Shown piece after piece: positions 1 through 7,919 of a stretch of 64,000 bases of DNA. The stretch's first letter is position 1. Every line of letters begins with the position of its first letter. Made by a program: the position numbers and the translations under genes. This DNA comes from Alicyclobacillus pomorum DSM 14955 (GTDB taxonomy: Bacteria; Bacillota; Bacilli; Alicyclobacillales; Alicyclobacillaceae), in NCBI RefSeq assembly GCF_000472905.1, contig NZ_AXAR01000006.1, forward strand, positions 124,001 to 188,000, read 5' to 3'. A model generated the notes under the pieces. The model saw nothing but the letters and a program-made list of their open reading frames with translations. It searched no databases and was not told the DNA's origin.

Positions 1-76
1 ACACATTGGAAGGAATGTGGAGAGATTGTGGAAGCGATGTCGTCAGAGCGGCCGACATGGCGGCATCCATTCGGTG

Positions 77-110
77 CAAAAAAATGAGGGCGCACAACAA
101 CTGTGCGCCC
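77..110 (-). terminator. Rho-independent terminator of the SPW gene
   Basis: On the minus strand a perfect 9-bp stem (88-96 with 102-110, loop of 5) is followed by a T-rich stretch (77-86, TCATTTTTTT). It sits about 35 bases past the SPW-repeat gene stop, so it should end that transcript. Confidence 0.75.
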
Positions 111-144
111 ATCCAAATGTATTCAGAATGAGTTCACGCGTGCA

Positions 145-522
145 TTACGTCGTAGACTTTTTCTTTGTGGATCCGAAGCCGGCCCATCCGTGGTCAGCGG
201 CGTCAGACATACTCCACAAGTTCAGCAACACCGTAATGAGACCCAGAATGACGCTGCTCCACTTTTCGCCGGAGTTCAAGGAAAGAGCAAACGGTTGGAT
301 GACGAACCACACACCCATGATGAGAGAAACCCAGTTCTGCCAAGACTTCCATCCGGTATGGTTCTTTTCCGTGGCCGCCCACGCGGACGCAATCAACTGA
401 ACGAGACCGAAGATGACACTCGTCCAAACCGCTGCCGTTTTATCGGAGAATCCGAGTGCCCACGGCGCAACGATGAACCACAAACCGATGACTGCATTGA
501 CCCAGTTTTTCCACATCATCAT
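145..522 (-). CDS. SPW-repeat integral membrane protein
   Basis: This 125-residue protein is almost entirely membrane-embedded. Four hydrophobic helices are visible at about residues 8-25, 30-48, 60-78 and 86-104. They are arranged as two repeats, each containing the signature of the SPW family: an Asn-Trp-Val start and an aromatic-Pro turn (WFIVAPWALGF, then WFVIQPFAL). The C-terminus is short and basic and probably cytoplasmic. The function of SPW proteins is not established. The start is one of three adjacent ATG codons (522, 519, 516), chosen because AAAGGAGGAG lies 4-10 bases upstream; a longer frame reaching to 639 has no ribosome site. It is monocistronic, with its own terminator. Confidence 0.85.
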   Translation of the reverse strand: MMMWKNWVNAVIGLWFIVAPWALGFSDKTAAVWTSVIFGLVQLIASAWAATEKNHTGWKSWQNWVSLIMGVWFVIQPFALSLNSGEKWSSVILGLITVLLNLWSMSDAADHGWAGFGSTKKKSTT

Positions 523-836
523 GCTGCTCCTCCTTTCCAAAGCATACATTCTTGGAATCCGGATTCCACTTTCAAAGTAGTCCCGAAGGCGTATCCGCGT
601 CAAAGCAGATGTTGACCTTTTTTGACGAATAGCGAGCAAAAAGTGTCCGTGTAAATCAATTAGCCCGCTCTTTCAACCGCTCTCTTTATTTTACATAATC
701 TTTTAGATGTGATGGATTGACTCCCTGCACCATGCTCTACGAACCGGCAGCGAGACGCGTGACCCGATGGATTTGAACACAAATCACCCCCGAGCTGCCC
801 TATACAGTCGGGGGTGATTCAACGGCACTGCATCCA
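523..836. other. Intergenic region between the SPW gene and msrA
   Basis: The stretch holds the presumed promoter of the SPW gene (minus strand) and the msrA terminator at 782-819. No supported gene was seen. Confidence 0.6.
782..819 (-). terminator. Terminator hairpin downstream of msrA
   Basis: A 12-bp perfect stem AATCACCCCCGA / TCGGGGGTGATT (782-793 with 808-819) lies just past the msrA stop. On the minus strand it is followed by TTGTGTTC, a modest T-tract. Confidence 0.7.
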
Positions 837-1385
837 TCACTTGTTCGACCAGTGTTTCTCAATAAACGCTTCACGTCCGGACGCTTTGCTGTACGCCTGG
901 TAGCGTTGAGGATTCTTCTTGTAGAAGTCCTGGTGGTACTCCTCGGCCGGGTAAAACGGCCCTGCCGGCAGAATCGGGGTGACAATCGGCTTGTCAAAAC
1001 GCCCGCTCGCCTCCAACGCACGTTTGGAGGCTTCCGCTAATTCCCGCTGGCGTTCGTTGTGGTAGAAGATGGCTGTCTGGTACGAGGGGCCCCGGTCGTA
1101 GAACTGGCCGCCTTCATCCGTCGGATCAATCTGCTGCCAGTACACCTCGAGCAACTTCTCGTACGGGAACACCTCAGGGTCAAACTCAATCTGAACCGCT
1201 TCCCGGTGTCCGGTGGTACCGGAACAAACCTCTTCATACGTCGGATTCTCTTTATGCCCGCCCGTGTACCCGGACGTCACTTTGATGACACCGGGCCACT
1301 GGTCAAACGGCTTCACCATGCACCAAAAGCAACCACCGGCGAACGTCGCCAGTTCGTGGCGGCTGTGATTCGTCTGTTCTGCCAT
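837..1385 (-). CDS. msrA: Peptide-methionine (S)-S-oxide reductase MsrA
   Basis: This cytoplasmic repair enzyme reduces methionine-S-sulfoxide, free or in proteins, back to methionine using thioredoxin. The 182-residue protein shows the family signature GGCFWC at residues 17-22, with the nucleophilic Cys in GCFWC, followed by the expected [17 protein letters not shown] and YRSAIFYHN-like (here YQTAIFYHN) blocks. Length is normal for a stand-alone MsrA, with no fused MsrB domain. The start at 1385 follows CAAGGAGGAATCGTC; an upstream extension to 1547 has no ribosome site and unconvincing sequence. It lies downstream of the ADP-ribosylglycohydrolase gene on the same strand with about 100 bases between them, so cotranscription is possible but not shown. 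Confidence 0.95.
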   Translation of the reverse strand: MAEQTNHSRHELATFAGGCFWCMVKPFDQWPGVIKVTSGYTGGHKENPTYEEVCSGTTGHREAVQIEFDPEVFPYEKLLEVYWQQIDPTDEGGQFYDRGPSYQTAIFYHNERQRELAEASKRALEASGRFDKPIVTPILPAGPFYPAEEYHQDFYKKNPQRYQAYSKASGREAFIEKHWSNK

Positions 1386-1482
1386 GACGATTCCTCCTTG
1401 CCCTGAATCACGGGAGTCAACAGATACCTGAAAAACCACCGATCCCGTTCGGTCGGTACCAACTCCATTCAGCGAAACAGGC

Positions 1483-2367
1483 TCACCGTTCGGATTTCGT
1501 ATACAAGCGGTGCAGTCCCACAGCCAGTTCGTCGAGCTCCTTTCCAACCAGGATGCTCTCTACGTAACGCGCTGGAAGGGCCTCAAATCCGCAGTCCAGT
1601 CCGGCCAAACCTCCAGCAATGGCGCCGATGGTGTCGGCGTCACCCCCGAGGTTGGCGGCAAACTGCACGGCTTGTTCAAAATCCGGCGTCGTGCTGAGAA
1701 TGTGTACAACCCATTGGAACGTATGCACCACAAACCCGTCCGGCACCACATTTGGCTCTACGTACAGCGCCGATTCGTACCGGGTTCCCTGGACTTCTGC
1801 GGCGAGTGCACTTGGCAAGGGTTGCCCTCTCAGCATGCGACTTGCAATTCGATTGTACACCCGACAGGCCTCGTCCGCGAGCGAATCCCAATGCGTCATC
1901 TTCGACTGCAGTACCGTCACTTCTTCCATCCGCGACACATCGGCGTAGGCGAGCGCCACTGGCAGGCACCTCATCAAGGATCCGTTCCCTGCCGTCAGTC
2001 CGTTCAATTCCTCATGCGCACGTTCGGCCGCTGCGAACCAGTCGCCTTGATACAAGCGGAAGACGTGAGCAATGATGTTCCCGATGTCCTTCGGACGCGT
2101 GGCCGCCCAGGCGAGAAACTCCTGCCCAATCTGCGGTATAGGATGATCCGGGTCTTTCAGAATCCCCCTCGCGACCGCCATGGTCATGGCGGTGTCGTCC
2201 GTGGTCTCACCCGGCTCGAGGTTCCAGTACCCGCCGCCTATGATGTCCGTGACACGACCGTACTTCTGCTGAATCTCCGACGCCGTCATAAATTCGGTCG
2301 TGCCCCCAAGCGCATCCCCTATCGCCACTCCGTACAGCGCGCCCCTGAATTTGTCAATCACACCCAT
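1483..2367 (-). CDS. ADP-ribosylglycohydrolase family protein
   Basis: Members of this family (DraG/ARH type) remove ADP-ribose from proteins or small molecules using a dinuclear magnesium centre. The 294-residue protein carries the metal-binding motifs in order: [11 protein letters not shown] near residue 17, ETTDDTAMT near residue 54, and the C-terminal [16 protein letters not shown] near residue 240. These supply the acidic ligands, so activity is likely. The full family length is present. The start at 2367 follows AAGGGGG directly upstream. Its target is unknown: no ADP-ribosyltransferase is seen in the window. The operon further on at 24.7-27.4 kb deals with phosphoribosyl compounds, but no link is proven. 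Confidence 0.9.
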   Translation of the reverse strand: MGVIDKFRGALYGVAIGDALGGTTEFMTASEIQQKYGRVTDIIGGGYWNLEPGETTDDTAMTMAVARGILKDPDHPIPQIGQEFLAWAATRPKDIGNIIAHVFRLYQGDWFAAAERAHEELNGLTAGNGSLMRCLPVALAYADVSRMEEVTVLQSKMTHWDSLADEACRVYNRIASRMLRGQPLPSALAAEVQGTRYESALYVEPNVVPDGFVVHTFQWVVHILSTTPDFEQAVQFAANLGGDADTIGAIAGGLAGLDCGFEALPARYVESILVGKELDELAVGLHRLYTKSER

Positions 2368-2676
2368 CCCCCCTTGTCATGGACGCTCGTCCTTGACGTC
2401 GTGCACGCCGGATTCTTTGACGGATTCAGCGGATCCCACCGGTTCGACGGCTGCTTTCCACACAGGAAGCCGTTCCCGTTCACGTGCTGCTGGATCCGTT
2501 CGTATTCATCTTCTTTATTGTCATTTGCCCATGGTTTTGGTGTTGGTAAAGATTGTGGCAGGCGGGGAAGTCATCTGGTTGTGGATGGCGGTTGTCATAC
2601 GACAGCAAGAATGCTCCACCATTCCGGACCTGCACCCCAAAGCTCCGATCGGGGCTTTGGGGGCGTATTTTTGCAT
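2368..2676. other. Intergenic region
   Basis: No supported gene. It contains the hairpin at 2635-2662 and presumably the promoter of the ADP-ribosylglycohydrolase gene on the minus strand. Confidence 0.5.
2635..2662. terminator. GC-rich hairpin, possible terminator of the DUF6438 gene
   Basis: CCCCAAAGCTCC / GGGGCTTTGGGG forms a 12-bp stem with one G-T wobble and a GATC loop. A T-run (GTATTTTTGCATTT) follows on the plus strand only, where no gene is seen. It lies just past the minus-strand DUF6438 stop, so its direction of use is unclear. Confidence 0.45.
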
Positions 2677-3309
2677 TTATCCCATCGCCCATGGCCCGAG
2701 CGCCTTAGGGGCCGCCACATACGGCTGATAACAATCCTGCCTGGCGCGCCCCAACTTGTCCACGCGCCATTCCTGGCGAACCAACGACTGCTCGTGAAAC
2801 GTGTGCATGTGAGCCACTTGCACGGCCTCCTGCACGTTTCGTGCCACCACGACGAGCTCAGGATACAAGGTTGGCTTCTCTCCACAATACGCTACGCGAT
2901 ATCGATAGAACGGCGGTCGGACGTATCTTTGGATACCCAGTATGGATTCTACGCGATGTTCAAATCGGTTCAGTCGACCCGCGACGTCCTCTGACAAGCC
3001 ATGTCCGTAGTTATGATGAATCTCGTGCGTCGCGCCATCGAGCAACTCTACTGAAATGATACAGGACGAAAAATCCGTAGCCGAGCCGTCTGGCTGTGGA
3101 TCATAGCGAAAACCACGAAAATCAAACCATTCAATCAGTTCTTCGAGTTGACGAACCTTCTGAGCAGAGATGCGCCACTGGCGTTCCCCAATCTCTGTGA
3201 CAAAGTCCCGCCCGCAATACTTCACTTCCCCTGAATGTTGCACCTCTACTTCGTACACCGGGCAGTGCCCGCCACAGGGTGTACGAGCCAGCCGAAGTCG
3301 CTTGAACAT
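2677..3309 (-). CDS. DUF6438 domain-containing protein
   Basis: This 210-residue soluble protein has no signal peptide. Its first ~110 residues match the DUF6438 pattern: a basic first strand, then RTPCGGHCPVYEVEV near residue 9, and an internal WFDFRGF / DGATHEIHHNYG core ending in an LNRFEHRVESIL helix. The C-terminal ~80 residues contain Tyr/Arg-rich segments and a QEAVQVAHMHTFHEQ stretch that I do not recognise. The domain has no assigned biochemical role. The two Cys of the PCGGHCP motif could bind a metal or form a disulfide, which is an inference. It ends close to the hairpin at 2635-2662 and has no obvious partner. Confidence 0.75.
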   Translation of the reverse strand: MFKRLRLARTPCGGHCPVYEVEVQHSGEVKYCGRDFVTEIGERQWRISAQKVRQLEELIEWFDFRGFRYDPQPDGSATDFSSCIISVELLDGATHEIHHNYGHGLSEDVAGRLNRFEHRVESILGIQRYVRPPFYRYRVAYCGEKPTLYPELVVVARNVQEAVQVAHMHTFHEQSLVRQEWRVDKLGRARQDCYQPYVAAPKALGPWAMG

Positions 3310-3556
3310 GCGTTGCCTCCCCCGTTGTCCATATTCATTTCAGCATCTGTTTCCCCAGAACTTCCGTCTATGCCCGCTTGTTGTCCATGCGTACCCAAGA
3401 TTGGTCTCCACCGATGCTCTACCCAATCATTTGTTTGTGACTGAAGAGTTCGTCAAAGTAGGCTTCATTCCCCTCCTTCTTTCCGTTACAGCCTAGACAA
3501 TGCAGGGTGTGCCGCAATATGATACACAATCTCAAAAGTGGAAGAGAGGCATTCCC

Positions 3557-3931
3557 ATGTACAAGAGAATTTACCACGATGGGAAGTTGTGTTACGGGAG
3601 ACACGCTTTATTGCACCTGGTCCACTGCAATGAAAACATCCTAAGCATAGAAAAGGTGAAAACCTTTATCTCTGCGTTGGTGCAGGACATTGATATGACA
3701 GCGTTTGGAGAATGCCAGTGTTTCCGCTTCGGTGAAGGAGACGAAATTGGGTTATCGGCTGTTCAGCTCATTTACACAAGCAGTATCACCTTGCACACAA
3801 ACGACTTGCATCGAGAGGGGTATCTGGATGTCTTCAGTTGCAAGGATTTTTCAGTGGATCAAGTCGTGGAAAGCGTTTCATCGTTTTTTTCACCGGAACG
3901 CATTGAACACCAAACCACCATTCGAGAGTGA
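3557..3931 (+). CDS. S-adenosylmethionine decarboxylase-like protein (SpeD/SpeH family)
   Basis: The family cleaves itself to create a pyruvoyl cofactor and decarboxylates SAM for polyamine synthesis. In this 124-residue protein the segment IYTSSITLHT aligns with the family core ESHxTIHTWPE. Ser75 sits at the self-cleavage position, His80 five residues on, and Cys95 twenty residues after the Ser. From memory these match Ser63, His68 and Cys83 of the Thermotoga enzyme with identical spacing. The His after the reactive Ser and the WPE triplet are replaced (Ser-Ser; NDL), so substrate use may differ. The start at 3557 follows GAAGAGAGGC. No spermidine synthase lies nearby; the next gene is a SET-domain protein overlapping its 3' end. 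Confidence 0.75.
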   Translation: MYKRIYHDGKLCYGRHALLHLVHCNENILSIEKVKTFISALVQDIDMTAFGECQCFRFGEGDEIGLSAVQLIYTSSITLHTNDLHREGYLDVFSCKDFSVDQVVESVSSFFSPERIEHQTTIRE

Positions 3932-4373
3932 TGAAAGGTTTTACCCCGTCACCATCGGAATTCACCCCAACGAACCGACCAAAGACAAATTTTCGATGAA
4001 ATATCAGCCAACGTTTGGCGAGGGCGTCGTGGCAACAACGTTTTTTGGCAAAGGAGAACTCATTTGCCGGTTTGATGGTGCTTTGCTGACCCATCAAACG
4101 TTGTACACGTTGCAAAAAAGACCCGGGGTTTATATCGAAGATCCGTTTTTTATGGGTAAGATACTTCATTCTTGCCATCCGAATACAACGGTCGACATGG
4201 ACAGTCAGACGTTTTGGGCGACAAAAGACATTCAACCCAGCGATTTCATTACCATGGACTATGAATCTACGGAAGACCAGCTATTCCGAAGTTTTCACTG
4301 CCAATGCGGGTCCTATCAGTGCCGGGGACACATTGTGGGGAAACTCGTAAATTCAAAGCTTCACGCAAAATAA
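3903..4373 (+). CDS. SET domain-containing protein, likely lysine methyltransferase
   Basis: SET proteins transfer methyl groups from SAM to protein lysines. The frame shows the SET hallmarks: FGEGVVAT and a KGELI turn early, ILHSCHPNTTVD (the NHSCxPN SAM-binding motif), ITMDYES (the catalytic YDY-like strand), and a C-terminal post-SET zinc cluster CQCGSYQCRG. It is small (about 156 residues from TTG 3903, 126 from ATG 3996). The start is uncertain: TTG 3903 overlaps the upstream gene by 29 bases with a weak GGAA site, while ATG 3996 lacks a clear site and would trim plausible coding sequence. The overlap points to translational coupling with the SAM-decarboxylase-like gene. The target protein is unknown. 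Confidence 0.7.
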   Translation: MNTKPPFESDERFYPVTIGIHPNEPTKDKFSMKYQPTFGEGVVATTFFGKGELICRFDGALLTHQTLYTLQKRPGVYIEDPFFMGKILHSCHPNTTVDMDSQTFWATKDIQPSDFITMDYESTEDQLFRSFHCQCGSYQCRGHIVGKLVNSKLHAK

Positions 4374-4396
4374 TTAGCATTCCCTACCAAACGTAC

Positions 4397-4428
4397 AAAA
4401 GAGACTGTTACGCATGGTAGCAGTCTCT
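4397..4428 (-). terminator. Terminator of the sdhCAB operon
   Basis: AGAGACTG / CAGTCTCT forms an 8-bp stem (4400-4407 with 4421-4428). On the minus strand it is followed by TTTT. It lies 14 bases past the sdhB stop and may also stop plus-strand reading from the SET gene. Confidence 0.7.
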
Positions 4429-4441
4429 GTAAAAAGCGCAA

Positions 4442-5185
4442 TCACTTGGTTTTGCCTAAATTCCAAGCGGACTGAGCCATCTTGCGGCGTACGTAAGCGA
4501 GTTGATCGCGAAGCGGAATACCAACCGGACAATTGTCGTCACAAGCCATCAACCCGACGCATCCAAAAACCCCGTCGTCCGTCCCAACGAGTTCAAGGTA
4601 CTCCCGGTCCGTCCGTTGATCCCGTGGATCCAACATGAACCGAGCCACACGGTTTACCCCTGCCGCGCCGATAAAATTGGGCTTGATGTTCGCCGTAGCG
4701 CACCCACCAATGCAGCAGCCACACTCGATGCACCGCTCCGCTTCGTAGATCTTCTGTGCGACGTCGTTATCCATCCGTTCTTCTTCGGCATCTGGGTCAA
4801 ACACTGTATCGGTATGAATCCATGACTCGGTACGGAGTGAAACGTCCCGAAACCACACGCCCGTGTCGACGGACAAATCACCAATCAGTTTAAAGACGGG
4901 CAGCGGCAGCAGCGTGGTGGTCTCTGGTAGGTCTTTGGTCAGCGTTTTGCACGCGAGTGTCGGTTTTCCGTTCACCAACATTCCGCACGATCCACAAATG
5001 GCAGCACGGCAAACGAAGTCAAACCGCAGGGTGGGATCCTGCTCCTCGCGCAGCTTGTTGAGAACGACGAACAAGGTCATCCCCGGCTCTTCGGTGAGTT
5101 GAAAGTCTTGCAGGTACGGTTTCGTTTCTGGTTCAGCCGGGTTATATCGCATAATTCGAATGGTCAATGTCCGCGCATGCATCAT
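4442..5185 (-). CDS. sdhB: Succinate dehydrogenase / fumarate reductase iron-sulfur subunit
   Basis: This subunit carries three iron-sulfur clusters that pass electrons between the flavin subunit and the membrane quinone site. The 247-residue protein has the [2Fe-2S] ligands in CRAAICGSCGM and LACKTL within the N-terminal plant-ferredoxin fold. The C-terminal [4Fe-4S]/[3Fe-4S] ligands are CIECGCCIGGC, CVGLMACDDNCPVG. The pattern with FVCRAAICGSCGM resembles epsilonproteobacterial FrdB. The start is ATG 5185 (or 5182) after GGGGGGAG; an earlier start would overlap sdhA. It is the last gene of sdhC-sdhA-sdhB, 13 bases after sdhA, with a terminator after it. Confidence 0.93.
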   Translation of the reverse strand: MMHARTLTIRIMRYNPAEPETKPYLQDFQLTEEPGMTLFVVLNKLREEQDPTLRFDFVCRAAICGSCGMLVNGKPTLACKTLTKDLPETTTLLPLPVFKLIGDLSVDTGVWFRDVSLRTESWIHTDTVFDPDAEEERMDNDVAQKIYEAERCIECGCCIGGCATANIKPNFIGAAGVNRVARFMLDPRDQRTDREYLELVGTDDGVFGCVGLMACDDNCPVGIPLRDQLAYVRRKMAQSAWNLGKTK

Positions 5186-5198
5186 ATTCTCCCCCCAA

Positions 5199-7025
5199 TC
5201 ATCGCGGTTTGTCTGTGGCAGAAGCACGGCTCGATTCTCCATACCCCCTGTCTCCGGGTGGAGATTCGGTGATTTTCACAGGTTCGTACTGCAAGACGGG
5301 CGAATCTGCCCCGGGTGGCCAATATGCGAGGGTCCGCTTGAGCCAGTTCTCGTCATCGCGCTTTGGAAAGTCCTCCCGGAAGTGGCTCCCGCGGCTTTCC
5401 TCACGGGCCAAGGCACCGAGGGCAATGCAGTACGCGAGCCGTATCATCCCAGGTAGGCGGAGGGCTGCGCCCAACTCCGGATCGCCCCCCTGGCCTCCAC
5501 CGCGAAGTCCAATGTGTAGCGAGCGTTCATACAAGTCATGCAGTGCGCTGACCGCCTCTTGCAGAGGCCCCTCCGACCGGAAAATCCCGACATTGCGGCT
5601 CAAGATGCCCTCCATCTCACGCCGCAGCTGGTACACGTTTTCTGTTCCATCTTGGCAGCTTTGGAGCCGCTTCACACGATCCACCTGTTGATGCAAGTGC
5701 TCCTCCATCAGCGAGAACTTTACATCGGGCGATACTTCCTTGGTGTACCTGGCAATCTGATGACCGACGATTTTCCCTGCCACCACCGTCTCGGCCAGCG
5801 AGTTGCCGCCCAAGCGGTTGAATCCATGCAGGTCCCAACAGGCGGCTTCGCCCAGTGCAAACAAGTTTCGGAGTCCATAGGCTTGACCGTCAATATTGGT
5901 CCGGACGCCACCCATACTGTAGTGTTGGGTGGGCCGCACCGGGATCAGGTCGGTGACCGGGTCAATCCCGCGGAAGTTCTTACATATGTTCGCAATTTCG
6001 CGCAGATTGGTGTTGATGTGCTTGGCACCCAAGTGGCGGATGTCCAGCCAGACATGCTCACCATATGGGCTCTCCACTCCATATCCATCCCGAATGTGCT
6101 GCATGATGCGGCGTGAAACCACATCCCGCGAGGCGAGCTCCTTTTTCACCGGTTCATAGTCGGGCATGAATCGATGTAGGTTTTTATCTAATAAATAACC
6201 CCCGTCTCCGCGGGCCCCCTCCGTAATCAGAATCCAGGAGGGGACAATGCCGGTCGGGTGAAACTGGACCGCCTCCATGTTGCCCAGTGGTACCACTCCG
6301 GTGTCCAGCGCGAGCGCCATGCCACTGCCTTCGTTAATGATGGCGTTCGTAGAAGCCCCATATAACCGCCCGTACCCTCCGGTCGCAATCACCGTCGTCT
6401 TTGCCGTGTAGACCCGCAGGTCGCCGGATCGCAAGCAACGAACGACCGCGCCATAACACTGCTCATCGTCATGGATGAGACTGAGCGCTTCCACCCGGTC
6501 GTGAACCGTGATGCCGAGTTTCAGCACCATGCTGTCCATCGTGTACAAGAGCGTGTGTCCAGTTCCGTCCGCCGTATAGCACGTCCGCCACTTCGCCGTT
6601 CCACCAAAGTTGCGGGCTGCGATGAGCCCCACCTTTTCGGGATCTTCGTAGATTTCTTTTCCGTCGTAGATCTTCTTGTCCATCGTGACCCGCGTCCACG
6701 GGACGCCCCAGTGGGCCATTTCACGCACCGCGGTTGGCGCGGTATTCACAAATAGGCGGGCGACGTCTTGATCGCACCCCCAGTCAGAGCCCTTGACGGT
6801 ATCCATAAAATGAACGTCCGGGCTATCCCCTTTTCCCATGGCCGTGTTCCCCAAGCTCGCTTGCATTCCCCCTTGTGCCGCGGAACTGTGAGACCTGCGT
6901 GGAGGAACGAGACTGAGAATGATGACGTTCAGTCCCTGCGTCGCCGCCTCTACAGCGGCCCGCTCACCCGCGAGACCAGCGCCAATGACCAGTACATCCG
7001 TGACATAGGAATCGTAGTGGCTCAT
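5199..7025 (-). CDS. sdhA: Succinate dehydrogenase / fumarate reductase flavoprotein subunit
   Basis: This catalytic subunit oxidises succinate or reduces fumarate with covalently bound FAD. The 608-residue protein begins with the FAD dinucleotide motif VLVIGAGLAGERAA and has the flavin-linking histidine at about His46 in RRSHSSAAQGGM. Substrate-site blocks follow: GDGGYLLDKN, the HPTG in VQFHPTGIVP, and the R-containing YSMGGVRTN segment. GSDWGCDQDVARLF is the form I associate with Wolinella/Campylobacter FrdA, so this is the menaquinone-linked type-B group. The start codon overlaps the sdhC stop (ATGA), showing tight coupling. Direction in the cell cannot be told from sequence; succinate oxidation is usual in aerobic bacilli. 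Confidence 0.93.
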   Translation of the reverse strand: MSHYDSYVTDVLVIGAGLAGERAAVEAATQGLNVIILSLVPPRRSHSSAAQGGMQASLGNTAMGKGDSPDVHFMDTVKGSDWGCDQDVARLFVNTAPTAVREMAHWGVPWTRVTMDKKIYDGKEIYEDPEKVGLIAARNFGGTAKWRTCYTADGTGHTLLYTMDSMVLKLGITVHDRVEALSLIHDDEQCYGAVVRCLRSGDLRVYTAKTTVIATGGYGRLYGASTNAIINEGSGMALALDTGVVPLGNMEAVQFHPTGIVPSWILITEGARGDGGYLLDKNLHRFMPDYEPVKKELASRDVVSRRIMQHIRDGYGVESPYGEHVWLDIRHLGAKHINTNLREIANICKNFRGIDPVTDLIPVRPTQHYSMGGVRTNIDGQAYGLRNLFALGEAACWDLHGFNRLGGNSLAETVVAGKIVGHQIARYTKEVSPDVKFSLMEEHLHQQVDRVKRLQSCQDGTENVYQLRREMEGILSRNVGIFRSEGPLQEAVSALHDLYERSLHIGLRGGGQGGDPELGAALRLPGMIRLAYCIALGALAREESRGSHFREDFPKRDDENWLKRTLAYWPPGADSPVLQYEPVKITESPPGDRGYGESSRASATDKPR

Positions 7026-7657
7026 GCATTTGCCCCCAATACATAGAAGATCCACAATGTCACTGCGCCGATGACCACGGTCAACAGGCTGACGACAGTG
7101 AGAACCCGTTTTAGGCTGTGTCTGTCCACCCATCCCCACTTCACGAAGACGCGATACAGCCCGACGCTCGCGTGGTATTCGGAGAGCAACAACAGTACAG
7201 CGTAGAACACCAAAAACCCGCCGTGGACGCGGGAAGAACTGAGATTTGCGTCGATTCCGCCGTAGGTCACCACCGCCATGTGCACAATCGCCAAAGCCAG
7301 CAACGCTGTACCCGTGATGGCCTGAAACAGCCAGGACCAAGTATCACTGTGGTGAATCAGCTTGGCGTGCCTCCACAAGATTTTTTGCTCTTGCCATTGC
7401 CTCGGTACACGGCGGATGACCGCGCCGATGTGCGCGCCGATGACGAGAATCAGAAATACAACGGTGGCCGGTAGCAGTCCAAACACATCCATGAAGTGGG
7501 CGAGGGTATTAAACGCGTTCACCCCAAGCCAAATTGCGGCCACGAACAGCATATGAGTCCATAAAAAAACAACCAGCAAGAGCCCACTCACCATCTGGAT
7601 TCCTTCGACAATGACGTCCATCCGTGGATTGTGGGCCATGGCCTTTTGAAGTTGCAT
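7022..7657 (-). CDS. sdhC: Succinate dehydrogenase / fumarate reductase cytochrome b subunit
   Basis: This is the membrane anchor of the complex, binding two haems and the quinone. The 211-residue protein has five predicted membrane helices (about residues 20-45, 60-85, 105-130, 145-165 and 183-208). His residues are placed to ligate haem in WTHMLF, GAHIGAV, the HHSDTW loop-helix, IVHMAVV and SEYHASVG. The HSDTWSWLFQ..TG segment is typical of Wolinella-type FrdC, a single-polypeptide di-haem anchor, and explains the absence of sdhD. The start at 7657 follows GGGGAGGGACGAAGC. It is the first gene of the operon. Confidence 0.88.
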   Translation of the reverse strand: MQLQKAMAHNPRMDVIVEGIQMVSGLLLVVFLWTHMLFVAAIWLGVNAFNTLAHFMDVFGLLPATVVFLILVIGAHIGAVIRRVPRQWQEQKILWRHAKLIHHSDTWSWLFQAITGTALLALAIVHMAVVTYGGIDANLSSSRVHGGFLVFYAVLLLLSEYHASVGLYRVFVKWGWVDRHSLKRVLTVVSLLTVVIGAVTLWIFYVLGANA

Positions 7658-7736
7658 GCTTCGTCCCTCCCCTCGTACTGGACCACGGCCACATACCCGT
7701 CCTCTGACCTATGTGCGCTAGAGTCCAGCCCTCACC

Positions 7737-7919
7737 TCACTTTGTGTCGGGTTCACTCTGGTTTGAATGTCTTGCTGATGATTCCCTGTCGACAATCGCT
7801 CCACACATCGAGCACACCCACACCGGAACTTTCAGGTCGTAGTCGTCATCCGAAAAATTTGTGGTGTCGCTATGAAACTCGACCACAAGGGGGGCTCCAC
7901 AACAACTTGAGATTCCCAT
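7737..7919 (-). CDS. Small zinc-ribbon-like protein
   Basis: This 60-residue peptide starts with a Cys pair (ISSCCGAPLVVEF) and ends with CSMCGAIVDRE, giving the two Cys knuckles of a zinc ribbon around an acidic middle (DDDYDL). Such small proteins in bacilli are usually uncharacterised. Binding of zinc or iron is inferred from the four cysteines. The start at 7919 follows GGAGGAGATCTGC; a longer frame to 8156 has no site and crosses unlikely sequence. It sits 79 bases upstream of sdhC on the same strand and could be read with it. Confidence 0.65.
   Translation of the reverse strand: MGISSCCGAPLVVEFHSDTTNFSDDDYDLKVPVWVCSMCGAIVDRESSARHSNQSEPDTK

Noticed and set aside
1510-2994. A 494-codon open frame on the plus strand
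   Set aside because: It lies antisense to the ADP-ribosylglycohydrolase and DUF6438 genes, has no family resemblance, and is rich in His/Arg as mirrored frames in GC-rich DNA are.
3557-3931. Ordinary spermidine-pathway speD assignment
   Set aside because: No speE or speA-type gene is close and the HxTWPE segment is changed, so the conservative family name is used.
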